Origin: Conus ventricosus
Taxonomy: Eukaryota; Mollusca; Gastropoda; Neogastropoda; Conidae
Direction of reading: 5' to 3'
Length of the DNA: 64,000 bases
NCBI GenBank assembly: GCA_018398815.1
Contig: CM031607.1
Span: forward strand, 81,330,382-81,394,381
Shown here: positions 12,161 through 24,643 of the stretch, one piece after another
How positions within the stretch are numbered: the first letter of the stretch is position 1
Layout of the letters: every line of letters starts with the position of its first letter
The notes under the pieces: model-generated
The model's database searches: none
What the model saw: the letters and a program-made list of their open reading frames with translations, nothing else
What the model was told of the DNA's origin: nothing
Position numbers and translations under genes: made by a program

Positions 12161-12616
12161 AAGAGAATGACTTAACTGACGGGGGGGATCACAACAGATC
12201 CACCAGTGTACGTATACAGCTGCAACTTATAATGTCAGTCACGACGTGGCTGGCGAACAACAGTTCATTAAACGCTCAAAGTTGAATGCACCGAGAGAAC
12301 AGCTCGGGCATAGGATATGGAGATCAGTGCCATGGTGACACTCATCATGACCAGCATTTCCATGGGCATTGAAATAACAAATTCAAAGTGACGGACCAGA
12401 ACCTTGAAACCATCAAGACCTTAGTTACGTAGATAACATCGTCAAGATGAGTATCATCGAATTCCAGGAGAAGGATCTCGTTGGAATGATACTACTGGCA
12501 GCGCGACATAACGAACCTGAACACCATCAGCCATGACAAAAACAACTTTATTGATGTAACCATCAGCTAGTGTATTCATGACCTCCACATGTCTTTATGC
12601 AGGTGAAACTCACGCA

Positions 12617-12673
12617 CGCACGCACGCATTCACGCACGGACGCACGCGCACGCACACGCGCTCTAACACATTA

Positions 12674-12704
<31 letters not shown>

Positions 12705-12708
12705 CTCT

Positions 12709-12783
<75 letters not shown>

Positions 12784-12794
12784 ACACGCACGCA

Positions 12795-12877
<83 letters not shown>
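12617..12877. repeat. Compound (CGCA)n/(CT)n/(CA)n microsatellite
   Basis: ACGC tetranucleotides, a CT block, then CA, a second ACGC block and a long CA tract. Confidence 0.95.
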
Positions 12878-12881
<4 letters not shown>

Positions 12882-13386
12882 GATTTCCAAAGCCGAGTCA
12901 AAACCCCGAAGTGAAGACTTACCGTAGGGTTTTGAATACCTCGTGCAGCAACCAAGTCACTGAGGGGGAAGACTCAAACAGACCTGGACGAGCCATTGCA
13001 TTGAATGATGACCTGTGCACCATTCTCAGGAGTCAAAACAACACCGGCACGTATTCGCATTTGTTTGTCTGGGAAAAAAAAACAAAAACGATCCCACGGA
13101 GCGCAGCGGCAGGAAGAACAAGACAGGCAGGCAGGCCTAGTGGAAGAGGCCAGAGAACAGCGGACCGTCCTGTCCTTGCCTAACAGGGCTGTATGACAAT
13201 AGATGGAAAGGCATTGACATTAGGAATGAATCCCTCAACAAACCCAAGCTGGGGTTGGATATGGGTAAACAAGAGTCACCATGTGAAAATGACTTTACAA
13301 GGATTTCAGGAGAATGTTGGAAGGAGAGAGTATCAAGAGGAGGAGATAGACGGATGAAAAAGAGAACTGTCACAAGCAGTCAGTCT

Positions 13387-13388
13387 GT

Positions 13389-13436
<48 letters not shown>

Positions 13437-13437
13437 T

Positions 13438-13478
<41 letters not shown>

Positions 13479-13500
13479 GTGTGTGTGTGTGTGTGTGTGC
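13387..13500. repeat. (TG)n/(CGTG)n microsatellite
   Basis: TG and CGTG repeats abut the low-coordinate, 3' end of a minus-strand LINE relic. Confidence 0.95.
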
Positions 13501-13504
13501 AGGA

Positions 13505-14340
13505 CACATAAACTGATGGACACCTTCTTTGTATGTAGGTGGACCTTGGAGATGGCAGCACAACAATGGGCCAAGCGGGTGCCGTGTTTCTGGCAACTAA
13601 AGGTGGGAAGATACTTCATGCTGTTTGATGTCAAGCCATCGTGGAATTTGTAGAAGACACTGAGCCTGTTCTTCCTCTCCTTGTAGCCAGGGCTGGCCAG
13701 TTCAACCGGAGTTTGTAGCATCTCCTCTACACTGGATGTCTGGCGAAATCAGTGGGAATCCCAGCGAGCTGCTCAACGTTGCATTTTTTCAAGCGTGTTG
13801 ATAATGTAGTCCACCGGAGCTTTGTAGACAGATTGAAAGGTCTTGTTTGAAAGCTGAATGAGGATCCTCCTGATGAAGTCCAGGGTTTGGTTTTGATCTT
13901 GATGGCGGTGACTTCGACTCCGATACGTGGGGTCTCCACTTCAGATCTTCCTTGCTGATCAACACAAGGATACCTGACTTGAGCATTCGTCTTTGGACTG
14001 ACTTGGTGGCTACGCAATCAGTAAGCGAGTTGAGTGGTTGTGCAGTTCATAGTCACGCAGACAATTAAGCATTTTGTGGCGTGAAATTGGCCCATCGCTG
14101 CTCCCAGGAGGCAAGCATATCGAGGCTATCCTGGAGGTCGTCTTGGTCCTCAGTTTGGAGGAGACACTGTTTCCATGGCATGGTGTGTCATCTGCGAAGG
14201 AGTAATTCCCAGAACAGTTCTTTGGAGGAACACCTGACTCGACTGAACTAATTACGGCCCTCGCTCCGTTGTTTCCATTAACTGACTGCCTTCTCTCACA
14301 CAAGAAGTTTTCAAAGCATTGATCTTGCTGCCGATGCCAT
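13505..14340 (-). pseudogene. LINE reverse-transcriptase relic (jockey/CR1-like)
   Basis: Read on the minus strand in several frames, this shows the C-terminal half of a non-LTR retrotransposon polymerase. The catalytic motif FADDT is encoded at 14184-14198, followed by an EDQDDLQDSL segment typical of the region after FADD, then DLKWRPHVSE (the LGV-type finger-palm region), and further on LEKxxR, SSVEEML and KYLPTF motifs seen at the ends of such polymerases. At least three frame changes break it. Endonuclease and 5' sequence are absent, so it is 5'-truncated near 14340. No target-site duplication was found. Family assignment rests on remembered motif order; the clade is uncertain. Confidence 0.7.
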
Positions 14341-14357
14341 AGTTGTGGAGCTTGTAG

Positions 14358-14433
14358 AAAAATAAATAAATGAATAAGAAAATGAATGAACACACAAATA
14401 AATAATAAATAAATAAATAAATGGATAAATAAG
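14358..14433. repeat. (AAAT)n-type microsatellite
   Basis: Interrupted AAAT/GAAT repeats next to the truncated 5' end of the LINE relic. Confidence 0.8.
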
Positions 14434-14939
14434 CAGGTAACTCACTCACTCACTCACAAAGTAGCCTAAATACATAAAACATGAATAAACGTATCAGCTG
14501 AACAAGCCACCAAGGAGAAAAGAAGATAAAACTGGATTATGGGGATAGCTTGAGAAGCTGGAACGAAATGAACATTGATCGTATTCAGATAAGAACATTC
14601 CTTGGTAACCGAACACGTATTTATACGATTACGTTTCGGTAAATAGCTGATTGCTGCCTTAGGGAGCACTCTGCGTCTATCCTATTTCTAAGTTGTGGAG
14701 AGAAGCGAATATTAACGTTAGTAGCGTGTGAAGATCTGTTGTAAATACGATTGTTTAATCAACATATATGGAAAATTGGGCTGTAAAGGGCTCTGTACAG
14801 TTGTTTTTCTTTCTTTCTGTTTTTTTTTTTTTTCTCCACAAGGCCCTAACAGTTCACGACAAACTGTTATCTCCTTGTCGTTGCAGAAGGTTGCACTTCC
14901 TGGAGAACGAAGCCACCCACGCGTATGTGTTACGAAGTA

Positions 14940-14980
<41 letters not shown>

Positions 14981-15138
14981 ACACTTTAAGTTTATCCCTT
15001 TAGATAATTTTGGGATTACCGAGAAGACTTACAAAAGGTACATATGATTATGAAGAAGTTGGCGGATTAATAGTCACAGAAATTATGGGCTTGGTGGAGC
15101 GAGCGTAGTTCCTGGTAGTCCTACGTCATCCAAGGCGA

Positions 15139-15321
15139 TCAGAACTTTAATGCTAGTAAAATGGGGAACAACTCAGCAGTGAAAATGGAATATCTCGATG
15201 TTAAATGAAATATCCTCCTGACATTGAAATCAGGAGAGTAGTTATGTTTCGGAAGTGGATGGTGAAAGACATCGCATTTCTTGGGAAAGAAAGGAATGAA
15301 GCAGTGCACATACCTCATCAC
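15139..15321 (-). pseudogene. RNase H-like retroelement relic, minus strand
   Basis: The minus-strand reading ends in a stretch containing SIFTAELFPILLALKF, which closely matches the segment around the second catalytic acidic residue of the RNase H domain of LINE elements (S-x-x-x-AEL-x-A-I-x-x-AL). The same segment in copy 2, near 17045-17195, reads SIFTAELFTVLLALNF. The frame closes directly after the motif and no reverse transcriptase is attached, so it is a relic. Confidence 0.5.
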
Positions 15322-15614
15322 ACAGCTAAAGATCTCGCATCACTGATGAATGTCATATAAATCTTGATAAAGTTGTAAAGACTTCCTGTTGTTCACTTCC
15401 ACTATGGCTAACCTACCAGGCTCACCACTACCTCCCCACCCACCCTTAAGCTGAAATCAAAATTATGTCTGACAAACACAGCGCAAATCTTCGCAAACCC
15501 CCAAGTATACGACAGAGTCATCAGCATAATGATGTTGGTCGTGAACAGGAGAAGAAGAAGAAGGCTAACTTTGTTTATATTGGTGTGGACACTGGCCAAA
15601 AATTGACAATCCAA

Positions 15615-15790
15615 ACCTGCTTTATGCTTCCATTTATGGTCTGGTCAGTGATATTACAGGAACAGAGTCTGCTTTTATCATTCTGGGTTTCAAAGTCTGA
15701 AGAATATTGCACATAGTGTCAGGACATTCCTTTGCCAGGGCTGAACTGTTTACCATGTTAATAGTATCAAGTTTCTTATATACCATATGT
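15615..15790 (+). pseudogene. RNase H-like relic, plus strand (copy 1)
   Basis: The plus-strand reading contains SGHSFARAELFTML, matching the RNase H AEL segment. It is homologous at DNA level to the minus-strand relic at 15139-15321, so the two form an inverted pair. An in-frame stop interrupts it. Confidence 0.45.
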
Positions 15791-16012
15791 TTCTTCACCA
15801 TATGTAGAAATTGTGTAGCAAAGTGAAAGATCGGATCATTCTGTCTGAGGTAAATGAAGTCGTAACCATCAAGGGCCAATCCCACTTAGAAAAGTTGATC
15901 CATAGACTGAGAATCAATGCATGGTTAGGAAGATTTTAAAATTTGTTTGTGGTCAGCGTCTGAACATTCCTGAATTTTTACTTGAATATATATAAATATA
16001 ATGCTGAACAAT

Positions 16013-16021
16013 TAAGAGTAA

Positions 16022-16065
<44 letters not shown>

Positions 16066-16067
16066 TT

Positions 16068-16120
<53 letters not shown>

Positions 16121-16143
16121 TTATATATATACACTTACTCTTA
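16013..16143. repeat. 131-bp TA-rich hairpin
   Basis: The arm TAAGAGTAAGTGTATATATA at 16013-16032 has its exact complement at 16124-16143; the interior is almost all TA, so nearly the whole segment can fold on itself. It is absent from the second copy of the duplication. Confidence 0.85.
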
Positions 16144-16236
16144 TTTTCAACTGCTTCATTAATTAATAAGGTGATGTCTGTAAAGTTCCCTCTTTAAAAT
16201 TCAAGTGTTCTTCAGAGGAGTAGGGAAGCTGCATGG

Positions 16237-16238
<2 letters not shown>

Positions 16239-16306
<68 letters not shown>

Positions 16307-16337
16307 TGTGTGTGGTGTGTGTGTGTGTGTGTGTGTG

Positions 16338-16368
<31 letters not shown>

Positions 16369-16696
16369 TGCGCGTGCGTATGTGTGCATGTATGAGTGTG
16401 TTTGTGAGAGTGAGTGCATGTGTGTACGAGTGCTTGAGTATGGGTGTGTGTGTGTGTGTGCACGCGCGCACATGTGTGTGTGTGTGTAGGGTAGTATGGT
16501 ATGGTGTGGTGTGGTGTGTGCGTGTGTGTGTGGGCGTGTGTATGTGTAAGTGAGTGTGTCAGTTTGAGGGTATGTGAGGGTATGGGTGTGTTCGTATTGA
16601 GATGTGTGTATTTATGTATATGCGTGTTTGTGTGTATGTGTGTGTGCGCATGCGCATATGTGTGTGTGTATGTGCATGTGTGCACGCGCCCACGTG

Positions 16697-16741
<45 letters not shown>

Positions 16742-16750
16742 ACACGCGCA
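16239..16750. repeat. (TG)n/(CGCA)n microsatellite block
   Basis: About 500 bp dominated by TG, with CG- and TA-containing interruptions, separating the two copies of the duplication. Confidence 0.95.
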
Positions 16751-16849
16751 TATTTTTGTGTGTTAATTATGCTCCTTTCTGTTCATAATGTTTTCTTAAA
16801 TGTCAGTACAACCATGAGTTAACCAGACAGTAAACTGGTTTCAGTCAGT

Positions 16850-16851
<2 letters not shown>

Positions 16852-16902
<51 letters not shown>

Positions 16903-17905
16903 ACTCTATCTGTTTAAATATTTTTGGGATTACCAAGGTGATCTTACAAAAGTTACTTATAAAAAAGTTGGTGTCTTGCCCATGACAGTTTTATAGTTAC
17001 AGAAATTATGGCTTGGTGGAGCGGCATAGTTCCTGGTAGACCTACGTCAGCCAAGGCGATCAGAAGTTTAATGCTAGTAAAACGGTGAACAGCTCAGCTG
17101 TAAAAATGGAATATCCCAATGTTAAATGAAATATCCCACTGACATTGAAATCAGGAGAGTAGTATTGTTTCAGTAGTGGAGGGTGAAAGACCTCGCATTT
17201 CTTGGGAAAGAAAGGAAGGAAGCAGTGCACATACCTCATTACACAGCTAAAGATCTCTCATCACTGATGAATATCATGTTAATCTTGATAACATTGGAAG
17301 GATTGTCTGTTGTTCACTTCCTGCTATGGCTAACTTACCAGGCTAACTTTGTTTATATTGGTGTGGACATTGGCCAAAAATTGACAACCCAAATCAGCTT
17401 TATGCGTCCATGGATGGTCCGGTCAGTGATATTATAAGAACAGGGCCTGCTTTTATCACTCTGGATTTCAAAGTCTGAAGAATATTGCACATAACATCAG
17501 GACATTCCTTTGTCAGGGCTGAACTGTTTACCATGTTAATACTAATAGTACTATTAAGTTTCTTAGATATAATACCAAATGCTTCTTCACCATTATTTAG
17601 AAATTGTGTAGCAGAGATAAAGCTGGAATCCTTCTGGCTGAGATCAACAAAGTGTGAACCATCAACAACCAATCCCACTGTGAAAAGTTAATCCATAGAC
17701 AGAGATAGTGAGAATCAATGCATGGTTAGGAAGATTTTAAAACATGTTTGTGGTCAGCTTCTAAACATTCCTGAAATGTGACAGAAGTAGACATACTTTA
17801 TCTTATTTACAACTGCTTCATTAGTTTATGAATTGATCTCTGTAAACCTCCTTCCTTAACATTCAAGCATTCTTCAGCTGAGTAGGGAAGCTGCATGGAC
17901 CATGG
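16852..17905. repeat. Direct duplication, copy 2
   Basis: Second copy of the unit at 14941-16240, again opening with (TG)n and TTTTGGGATTACC and closing with AGTAGGGAAGCTGCATGGA. It lacks the 144-bp segment and the TA hairpin of copy 1. Confidence 0.85.
17390..17570 (+). pseudogene. RNase H-like relic, plus strand (copy 2)
   Basis: MDGPVSD, GPAFITLDFKV and SGHSFVRAELFTML follow each other as in an RNase H domain (first catalytic Asp in DG, then the AEL segment), with a stop between them. The order and spacing fit better than in copy 1. Confidence 0.5.
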
Positions 17906-18053
17906 ACACAGTTTACAGCATGTTCCAGTTAAAACTCATTCTCACAGATATCAGTTTTAAATCTGTTCTTGGAATTAAAAAAAAAAAAATCAAACCATCA
18001 TAGTCATCCCTTGTCAATAGGTGTGAGTAAATGTGTGTTGTGTGTGTGTGTAA

Positions 18054-18118
18054 GATAAGATAAGGGTTGCTTATACTAGTTATATAGCCCAGCCGACCGC
18101 AAAGGGCCACATCAGGGC
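18054..18118 (+). mobile_element. Short interspersed repeat fragment with (GATAA)n tail, copy 1
   Basis: GATAAGATAAG followed by TTGCTTATA, a 10-bp extra stretch, and AGCCCAGCCGACCGCAAAGG, CCACATCAGGGC. The same sequence in inverse orientation is at 36023-36086. The pentanucleotide tail suggests the 3' end of a retroposon. Confidence 0.75.
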
Positions 18119-18120
18119 GG

Positions 18121-18216
18121 GTTTGTGTGTGTGTGTGTGTGTGTGTTGTGTGTGTGTGTGTGTGTGAGTGTGTGCGTGTGTGTGTGTTTGTGTGCACGTG
18201 TGTGGGGCACATATGC
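18121..18216. repeat. (TG)n microsatellite
   Basis: Interrupted TG tract next to the short interspersed repeat. Confidence 0.95.
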
Positions 18217-18436
18217 ACATACCTGCATGGTTACATGTTTTAAAAATGTTGTTTCTCTCTTTTTATCTTTTTATGCAGGCATTATAGCATGTTTTGTTTT
18301 GTTTTGGTCAGATTGACATATGAGCAGAGCTTAATATTTTTAATAGCTATTCAACTGTTATGTCAGTGATGTGTCATGTAGTGCATTATTGGTGGTGGAA
18401 TGGGGTTTTTTTTATGTGGTGGGTGTGTCATGATTT

Positions 18437-18523
18437 TTGCATTGTGTGTGTATGTGCACGCACGCATGTGCACATGTGCCTGTGTGTGCATGCACGCACA
18501 TGTGTGTGTGTATGTATGTGTGT

Positions 18524-18568
<45 letters not shown>

Positions 18569-18603
18569 ATGTGTGTGTGTGTGTGGTGGGTGTGTGTGTG
18601 TGT

Positions 18604-18648
<45 letters not shown>
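18437..18648. repeat. (TG)n followed by (GA)n
   Basis: TG repeats with CACG and CATG interruptions, then about 20 GA units. Confidence 0.95.
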
Positions 18649-18649
<1 letters not shown>

Positions 18650-18984
18650 TGAAAAGCAGGAGTGAGTGTGGAGGATCAGATGAGAGAAAGAGAGAGGAGG
18701 GGCAAGGTGGGAGTGGTATGTCAGACTTTAAATGATTAGTGCCATAAAAATGTCCTTGTACAAAAGAAAGTATGGTCCATTAGTAATGAAAGAAAGTGTG
18801 GCATGCTTTCTAATTAGGTCCAAAACCTGAGTTTGATATTAAAAGTACTAACCTAATTTCTTGCTTTGCAATCTGTACAGCCTTCAACATTATCAGATTT
18901 AGGGTTTTTAAAGTAAGATCTTCATACAATTTTTTTTATTTTTATTTTTTATAATTTGGTCAGCATGGATGGTATCCTATGTAA

Positions 18985-19585
18985 ACACAGTGCAGGCTTC
19001 CAAGGGTGGTGCACCATTGCTCCCAGCTGGTTTGTTCAGCAGTTTGAGGACAGAACTTCACTTGGTCCCACCTGCACGTTTGGGTGTATCGTTTTCTTGT
19101 CTGCCGTTTGGCTGACTCTAGGGAAAGACCCAGTGACTGTGAGGAAAGACCCACTGGCCGCAGGGCAAGTCCTGTTGACAGCGGGAAAGACTGTGACCCG
19201 GGATACTCTTCAGACAGCATGTAAGACCTCATGTCAAAAGCTTGGCCCTGTCTGGAGTTGTACTGTCTTCACCTGTCAGCAGAACAGCAGTGAGTGAGGT
19301 TGCAAGATGCGTATGGTAGTTGCTTCACAGTGGTATTTTTTGCATATGGGTCATCTGCAGTCATGCGGGCTGGTACATATATGGGAACGTCACTGGCGGT
19401 TCTGTTGTGTCACATCCAATAGTCATTATACAATGGCATCTGCCACTGCCAGTGAGCAGTTATGTCCCTTGACATCTTAATGGCATGCCCTATGTGTGCC
19501 AGTACCCAATGTGAACTTATGTGCAGGCAGTTGAGGACAGTACTTCTCTGGGTCCCACCTGCAGCTTTGGTTTATCTTTTTCTTC
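18985..19585 (-). repeat. Dispersed copy of the 520-bp repeat family
   Basis: On the minus strand this matches the array at 59140-60440 (shared blocks GGTGGGACCCAGAGAA, CTGTCCTCAACTG, GGCAGACAAGAA). The two GGTCCCACCTGC anchors are about 490 bp apart, so about one and a half units are present. Confidence 0.75.
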
Positions 19586-20139
19586 TATCGTAAGGCTTGT
19601 TTAAGTAAGATCTTCATATTATTTATTTATCTATTTGTTGGTTGTTGTTTTTAACAATTTGATCTGCATTAAAAATGCTTAGCAGAAAAAAAAGAATTGC
19701 CCTTCTCTGCAATCTGATGAGCAGAATATATTATTCACATGAACTAGTTCAGCCCATGGAATGTTTTCAACACTCTTTTGCAACTTTGACTCCTTGCTAA
19801 CGATCAAAGAATTGTGTTCTGTGGGCAGAATTAATGATACTTCTTCAAGATTTCCATTATAAATGTCACTTGTCTCTGTGTCCAACAAGTAAAAAGTAAT
19901 GACTGAAATGATTAATATTCAATTTTTTTTTTTTTTGTGTGTGTTTTTTTGGGTGTGTTACATTTGTCAAAACTTCTAATCTTGAAACTGTATATCTCAG
20001 CCTATAAGTCCTATTGTGAACTTTTTTTAAAATTTGTAATAATACTCTAATACTACTTCTTTGCACAAAGTATGGACATCATGGTGGCACATTCAGCTTA
20101 CTATGGATCCTGTATAATGTCACAGCAAAGTCAGAAGTC

Positions 20140-20251
20140 ATGGCGGAGGAACAGACAGTACCGAACGATCCAGTTACCCACGACCTGACCCAGATACTGG
20201 CCGGAGAAGCCGTACCTGTCGACTGTATTGATGTTCAGAGAGAGGCTGCCA
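20140..20251 (+). CDS. NUDT18: NUDT18-like exon 1 (start codon)
   Basis: ATG with context GTCATGG opens 37 codons plus one base, closing at a strong donor GTAAGT at 20252. LTQILAGEAVPVDC resembles the vertebrate N-terminal LxxxLAG segment. An in-frame stop would follow in the intron, so the short ORF continuing to 20325 is not the real product. Confidence 0.75.
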
Positions 20252-23200
20252 GTAAGTTTCATTTTCCCTCTCTCGTCAGGCACCTTTCATTGGCTAAGCA
20301 TAACTACTCTCAGTTTCATACCTAGAAAGTAGTTACATTATACACTGCAAGTGCATTGAATCTTTTAAGTCCATATGAAAAAAATTATCAAACAACCATT
20401 TAACTTCAGTGACTCTTCTCTCTTTCTTTCCTCCAGTTGTGGATATTATCCTACGTTGCACTCAGTGGTCTCCACATAGACCATTATTTGCACACAGGAT
20501 GCATGATATGTGTGTATGTGCAGAGCTTTTGATTGTCGGTGTGCCTGTGACATTTTTGGGTGAAGTATGTAAATGGCAGGACACATATCAAGCTCGTTCA
20601 ACAGTCTGCACATGTTGCAACAATGCCGAGGTGGGAGTCGGTCATTCTTCATCTCACTTGATCATGTGGAGCATCAGAAATTGAAAAGTTGGGCCTGTCT
20701 TCACTGTTACAGCTCATTCTGAGATGTCATGATCAGCTTTTGATCAATTTGCAATCAAACCAAGTAACATGAGTTGTCTCCTGGTCTTACGGAAGAAATG
20801 TGTAACATCCCTTTGCACCTTATGTTTACAGAATGAGTTTATCACATCCTAAAAAGGGTTTGTACCCAAGTAAGGATTAGTTCAGAGAAATGGGGATAAC
20901 ATTTTCAAAGCTCTAAAAGTTTGTACGAACTGACCTGGGTTTGACTTATAAATATGATGGGGTCCCCGGAAAAAAAGTGGTTGTTGCAAGTGAATTCATT
21001 TTCCAGCACGAATTCAAAACTAACCACCGGAACATTATAATGATAAGGGGATTCTTAAGGAGTTAGTTCCTGCCAATATTAACATCATGAGGAATGAATC
21101 CAATTTTTATTGATTGCAGCAGTTAACCCTTACTGGGGATCAGGGTAAGGGTACACACACACGTGATTGATTTCAGCGTGAATGTTGAGCAGTTCAAGGT
21201 ATACATTGAGCTTTGAAATTATTGCATAGGGTCTTTAAAGTTTGTGATTTGCTTCTAAATTTTGAGCCCTTTTTCCAGGTTAACACTGCTAGTAAATCCT
21301 CAGTGATGTTAAACAGTGTTTCATAATTTATACAAGTGATTCTGCTAAGATGGGGAAAAAAAAGCATTGTAAAGAATGTGGCATATATATTTATTTTTTT
21401 AAATACCATCTGTGGTTTGACCCGTTCCACTCCCTCCTTTCCTCTCTTCCCTCCCATCCTGACCTTCACCTCACCCTCCCTTCCTCTCTTCCCTCCCATC
21501 CTGACCTTCACCTCACCCTCCTTTCCTCTCTTCCCTCCCATCCTGACCTTCACCTCACCCTCCCTTCCTCTCTTCCCTCCCATCCTGACCTTCACCTCAC
21601 CCTCCCTTCCTCTCTTCCCTCCCATCCTGACCTTCACCTCACCCTCCCTTCCTCTCTTCCCTCCCATCCTGACCTTCACCTCACCCTCCCTTCCTCTCTT
21701 CCCTCCCATCCTGACCTTCACCTCACCCTCCCTTCTCAGTGCAGTTTGTTCCCAAGACAAAAAGCCGGATGGGATACATCGTAATGACGGTGGTGTTCGA
21801 TGACCAAGGGAGGGTACTCCTGGTGCAGGAAGCCAAGCTTGGATGTCGGGGGACCTGGTATCTGCCTGCAGGCCGTCTGGAACCTGGAGAAAACATTGTT
21901 GTGAGTTTGGTTGAGTCTGTTCACTATTATGGAGTTTCCAGTGAAATAAGTATTCCAATGTTCGCTGTTAGCTTCTAGGGAAGTATACCTCTGTTCGCTG
22001 TTACAGAGTTTCAAGGGAAGTATACCAAAGTGTCAGATACGTTTTCGGGTGTGTTAGACAAATGGGGTTCTGTCTTTCAAAAGAAAAAAATCATATACAT
22101 TAATGTAATCATTTACAGTAGTATTTGTACTTCTATAAGGGGATTTTTGTGCTGACAATACGTCAAAACTACTGCGCACATTGGTTCCAGTCAAATTACA
22201 CATTTTGGTTGGTAACCATTGTTGGTGCCAGTTTTGAATGAATTTTGATTTGTGCTTGCTCGTTTCTCCAGGTGTTATTGCTGTATACATTTGCCAGGTA
22301 CCTGGTTTATGGTCAAGCTTGGAACATCCTTTTTCGGAGGTGTCTCCTTTTGTTTGTTCTGTGTGCTCAGTATTGGCAAATCAGTGTTGTGAACAGCTTT
22401 TGTTTTGAGTTGTGGGTGTGTCATTATCTCATCATGGGAGCAAGAGCGAGAAAAGTCAGTGGCAGAGGCAGCTTTAAAAAAGTTCCGGTTGAATCTGATC
22501 CGTGAGGAGCAAAGTGAACTTCATAAGGTTTAGATTACCCAGCTCTGAACAGATGTGGAATAGCTTTGTGGGTAAGGCAACAGATGTGCAATAGCTGTGT
22601 GGGTAAGACAACTGTCACAAAGTGACTTAGCCTTGAGACACCGCCCAACAACAAAAAAACACAACCCAAAAAACACAACTTTGTGTCAGCAGAGGGGCAT
22701 CTTAGAGTCATGATCTTGATCTGGCCTGTGCCCTGCCACCCCCCCCCCCCCCCCCCCCCCCCACCTCCCCGCCCTTCCCCACCTCCTCCTAGAGTGTTGG
22801 GAGTTCAGAGCCGAAACACGTATCTGACAAAGACTCCCTGACTGTAGACCTTCAACAGTGATGTTCTCCCTGGAGTTTCTTCCTACTGCTTCACGATCAG
22901 TTATTTTGGATTTTCTGCTGTATTCTAAATTGCATGTCCAAAGACAGTTCCTGATTGTTTGTTTGCTTGCTTGTTTGTTTAGTGAAGATCATGTGTCCAT
23001 TCAGATTACTGGACCTCCATTATCTGACAACATAATGGTATCACATTGATGTGCTCCCCAAGAGAGCACTGTATTTATGTATGCTTCATGACAGGACGGG
23101 GCCAAGAGAGAGATAGTGGAGGAGGCGGGGCTGGAATGTGACATCAACACCATGTACTCCCTGCACTACCCTGTTGGCCACTGGATGAGGCTCTGCTTCT

Positions 23201-24468
23201 ACGGCACCGTGAGCGGTCTGTGAGCAGAAGAGGGAAGGGAGAGGGTTGGGGTGGCACTGGCTGGGGAGGGGTCTGAGGGAGGGTAGTGATGAATGTAATA
23301 ATAATAATAATAATAATGGTTTCTTATATAGCGCTTAATCAAACGAATTTCTCTAAGCGCTTTACAAAGTCATACTACATTCACCCTTCTCATATACAAT
23401 AGTACACCCAACACCTGGCTACAAATACTATTACTACAATAACAAACAAATCCTAATCCTACGAGTGTGACATTCACTTATTTTTCAAGTATCACTGCAA
23501 ACAGTTAATCCTATAACGTTCAGTCATATAACAAATACATGTAATGGAGAACATACACATACACTACATTTGAAAATGCCCAGACCCCCCCCCCCCCCCC
23601 CTCCCCACAGCATTGATTAATTATGAGAAAATAAATTGGTTTCAAGTTTAGACTTGAAAGAAGGGATAGAATCTGAATGTCTGAGAGAGTCTGGCAGTCT
23701 GTTCCACGTCGCTGGAGCTTGAAAAGAGAAGGATCTTTCACCAGTAGTAGTCCTGAAGCGAGTCATTCGTAGAAGGCGGTCGTCAGCACAGGAGCGTAGT
23801 TGTCGAGAGGGGTGTAGATTTTAAGGAGATCTGTGAGATAAGAAGGTCCATTTTCAAAGAGAGCAGAGAAAGTGAGAGTTGAGATTTTGTACGAGATACG
23901 GTTTGAGACAGATAGCCAGTGAAGAGAGTGAAGTAGAGGCGAAATGTGATCACATTTTCCTGCTCTACAGACGACTCGGGCTGCATGATTTTGGATTCGC
24001 TGTAATCTTTCTATCAGGTATTTTGGAAGGCCGGCCAAAAGTGAGTTGCAGTAATCTATTCTAGATAAGACAAATGCACAAATGAGAGTTTTTGTAGCAT
24101 CTGTAGAGAGAAGGTGACGTACGGAGCTGATTCTTCTTAGTTCTAAATAGGCAATCTTGCAAATATTTGAAACCTGTTTCTCAAAGGTGAGGATTGGTTA
24201 AGAATGACCCCTAGACTGTGGACAGAGGTGGAGACAGAGACAGTACAGCATTGATAGTGACAGTTGAAGGCAGAGAAGGATGGTTAGGCTGTTTTGTCAC
24301 GAACATGAGTTCCGTCTTGTCATCGTTTAGTTGTAGTTTGTTGGTTGTCATCCAGTCCTTCAGGTCTGCAACGCAGCCCCGCATCCGAGAAATCAGTGAG
24401 TCAATTTCAGCAATGGGAGCCGATTGATGAAGCTGGGAGGAATTGGGATGGATGTGTGTGTGTGTATG

Positions 24469-24517
<49 letters not shown>

Positions 24518-24537
24518 TGTGTGTGTGTGTGTGTATG

Positions 24538-24569
<32 letters not shown>

Positions 24570-24598
24570 AGTGTGTGTGTATGAGTGTGTGTGTATGT

Positions 24599-24643
<45 letters not shown>

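Larger units (their letters stand above)
14941..16240. repeat. Direct duplication, copy 1 (with RNase H-like relics)
   Basis: From a (TG)n tract to AGTAGGGAAGCTGCATGGA this unit is clearly homologous, by eye at roughly 80-85 percent, to 16852-17905. It holds two segments absent from copy 2: about 144 bp at 15423-15566 bounded by AGGCT repeats, and a TA-rich hairpin at 16013-16143. Confidence 0.85.

Noticed and set aside
21194..21958. 254-codon minus-strand frame with 14-residue repeats
   Set aside because: It is the antisense of the 42-bp minisatellite and NUDT18 exon 2; period 42 keeps any frame open.
22858..23049. 63-codon frame upstream of NUDT18 exon 3
   Set aside because: Lies inside intron 2, has no splice junctions in phase and no similarity.
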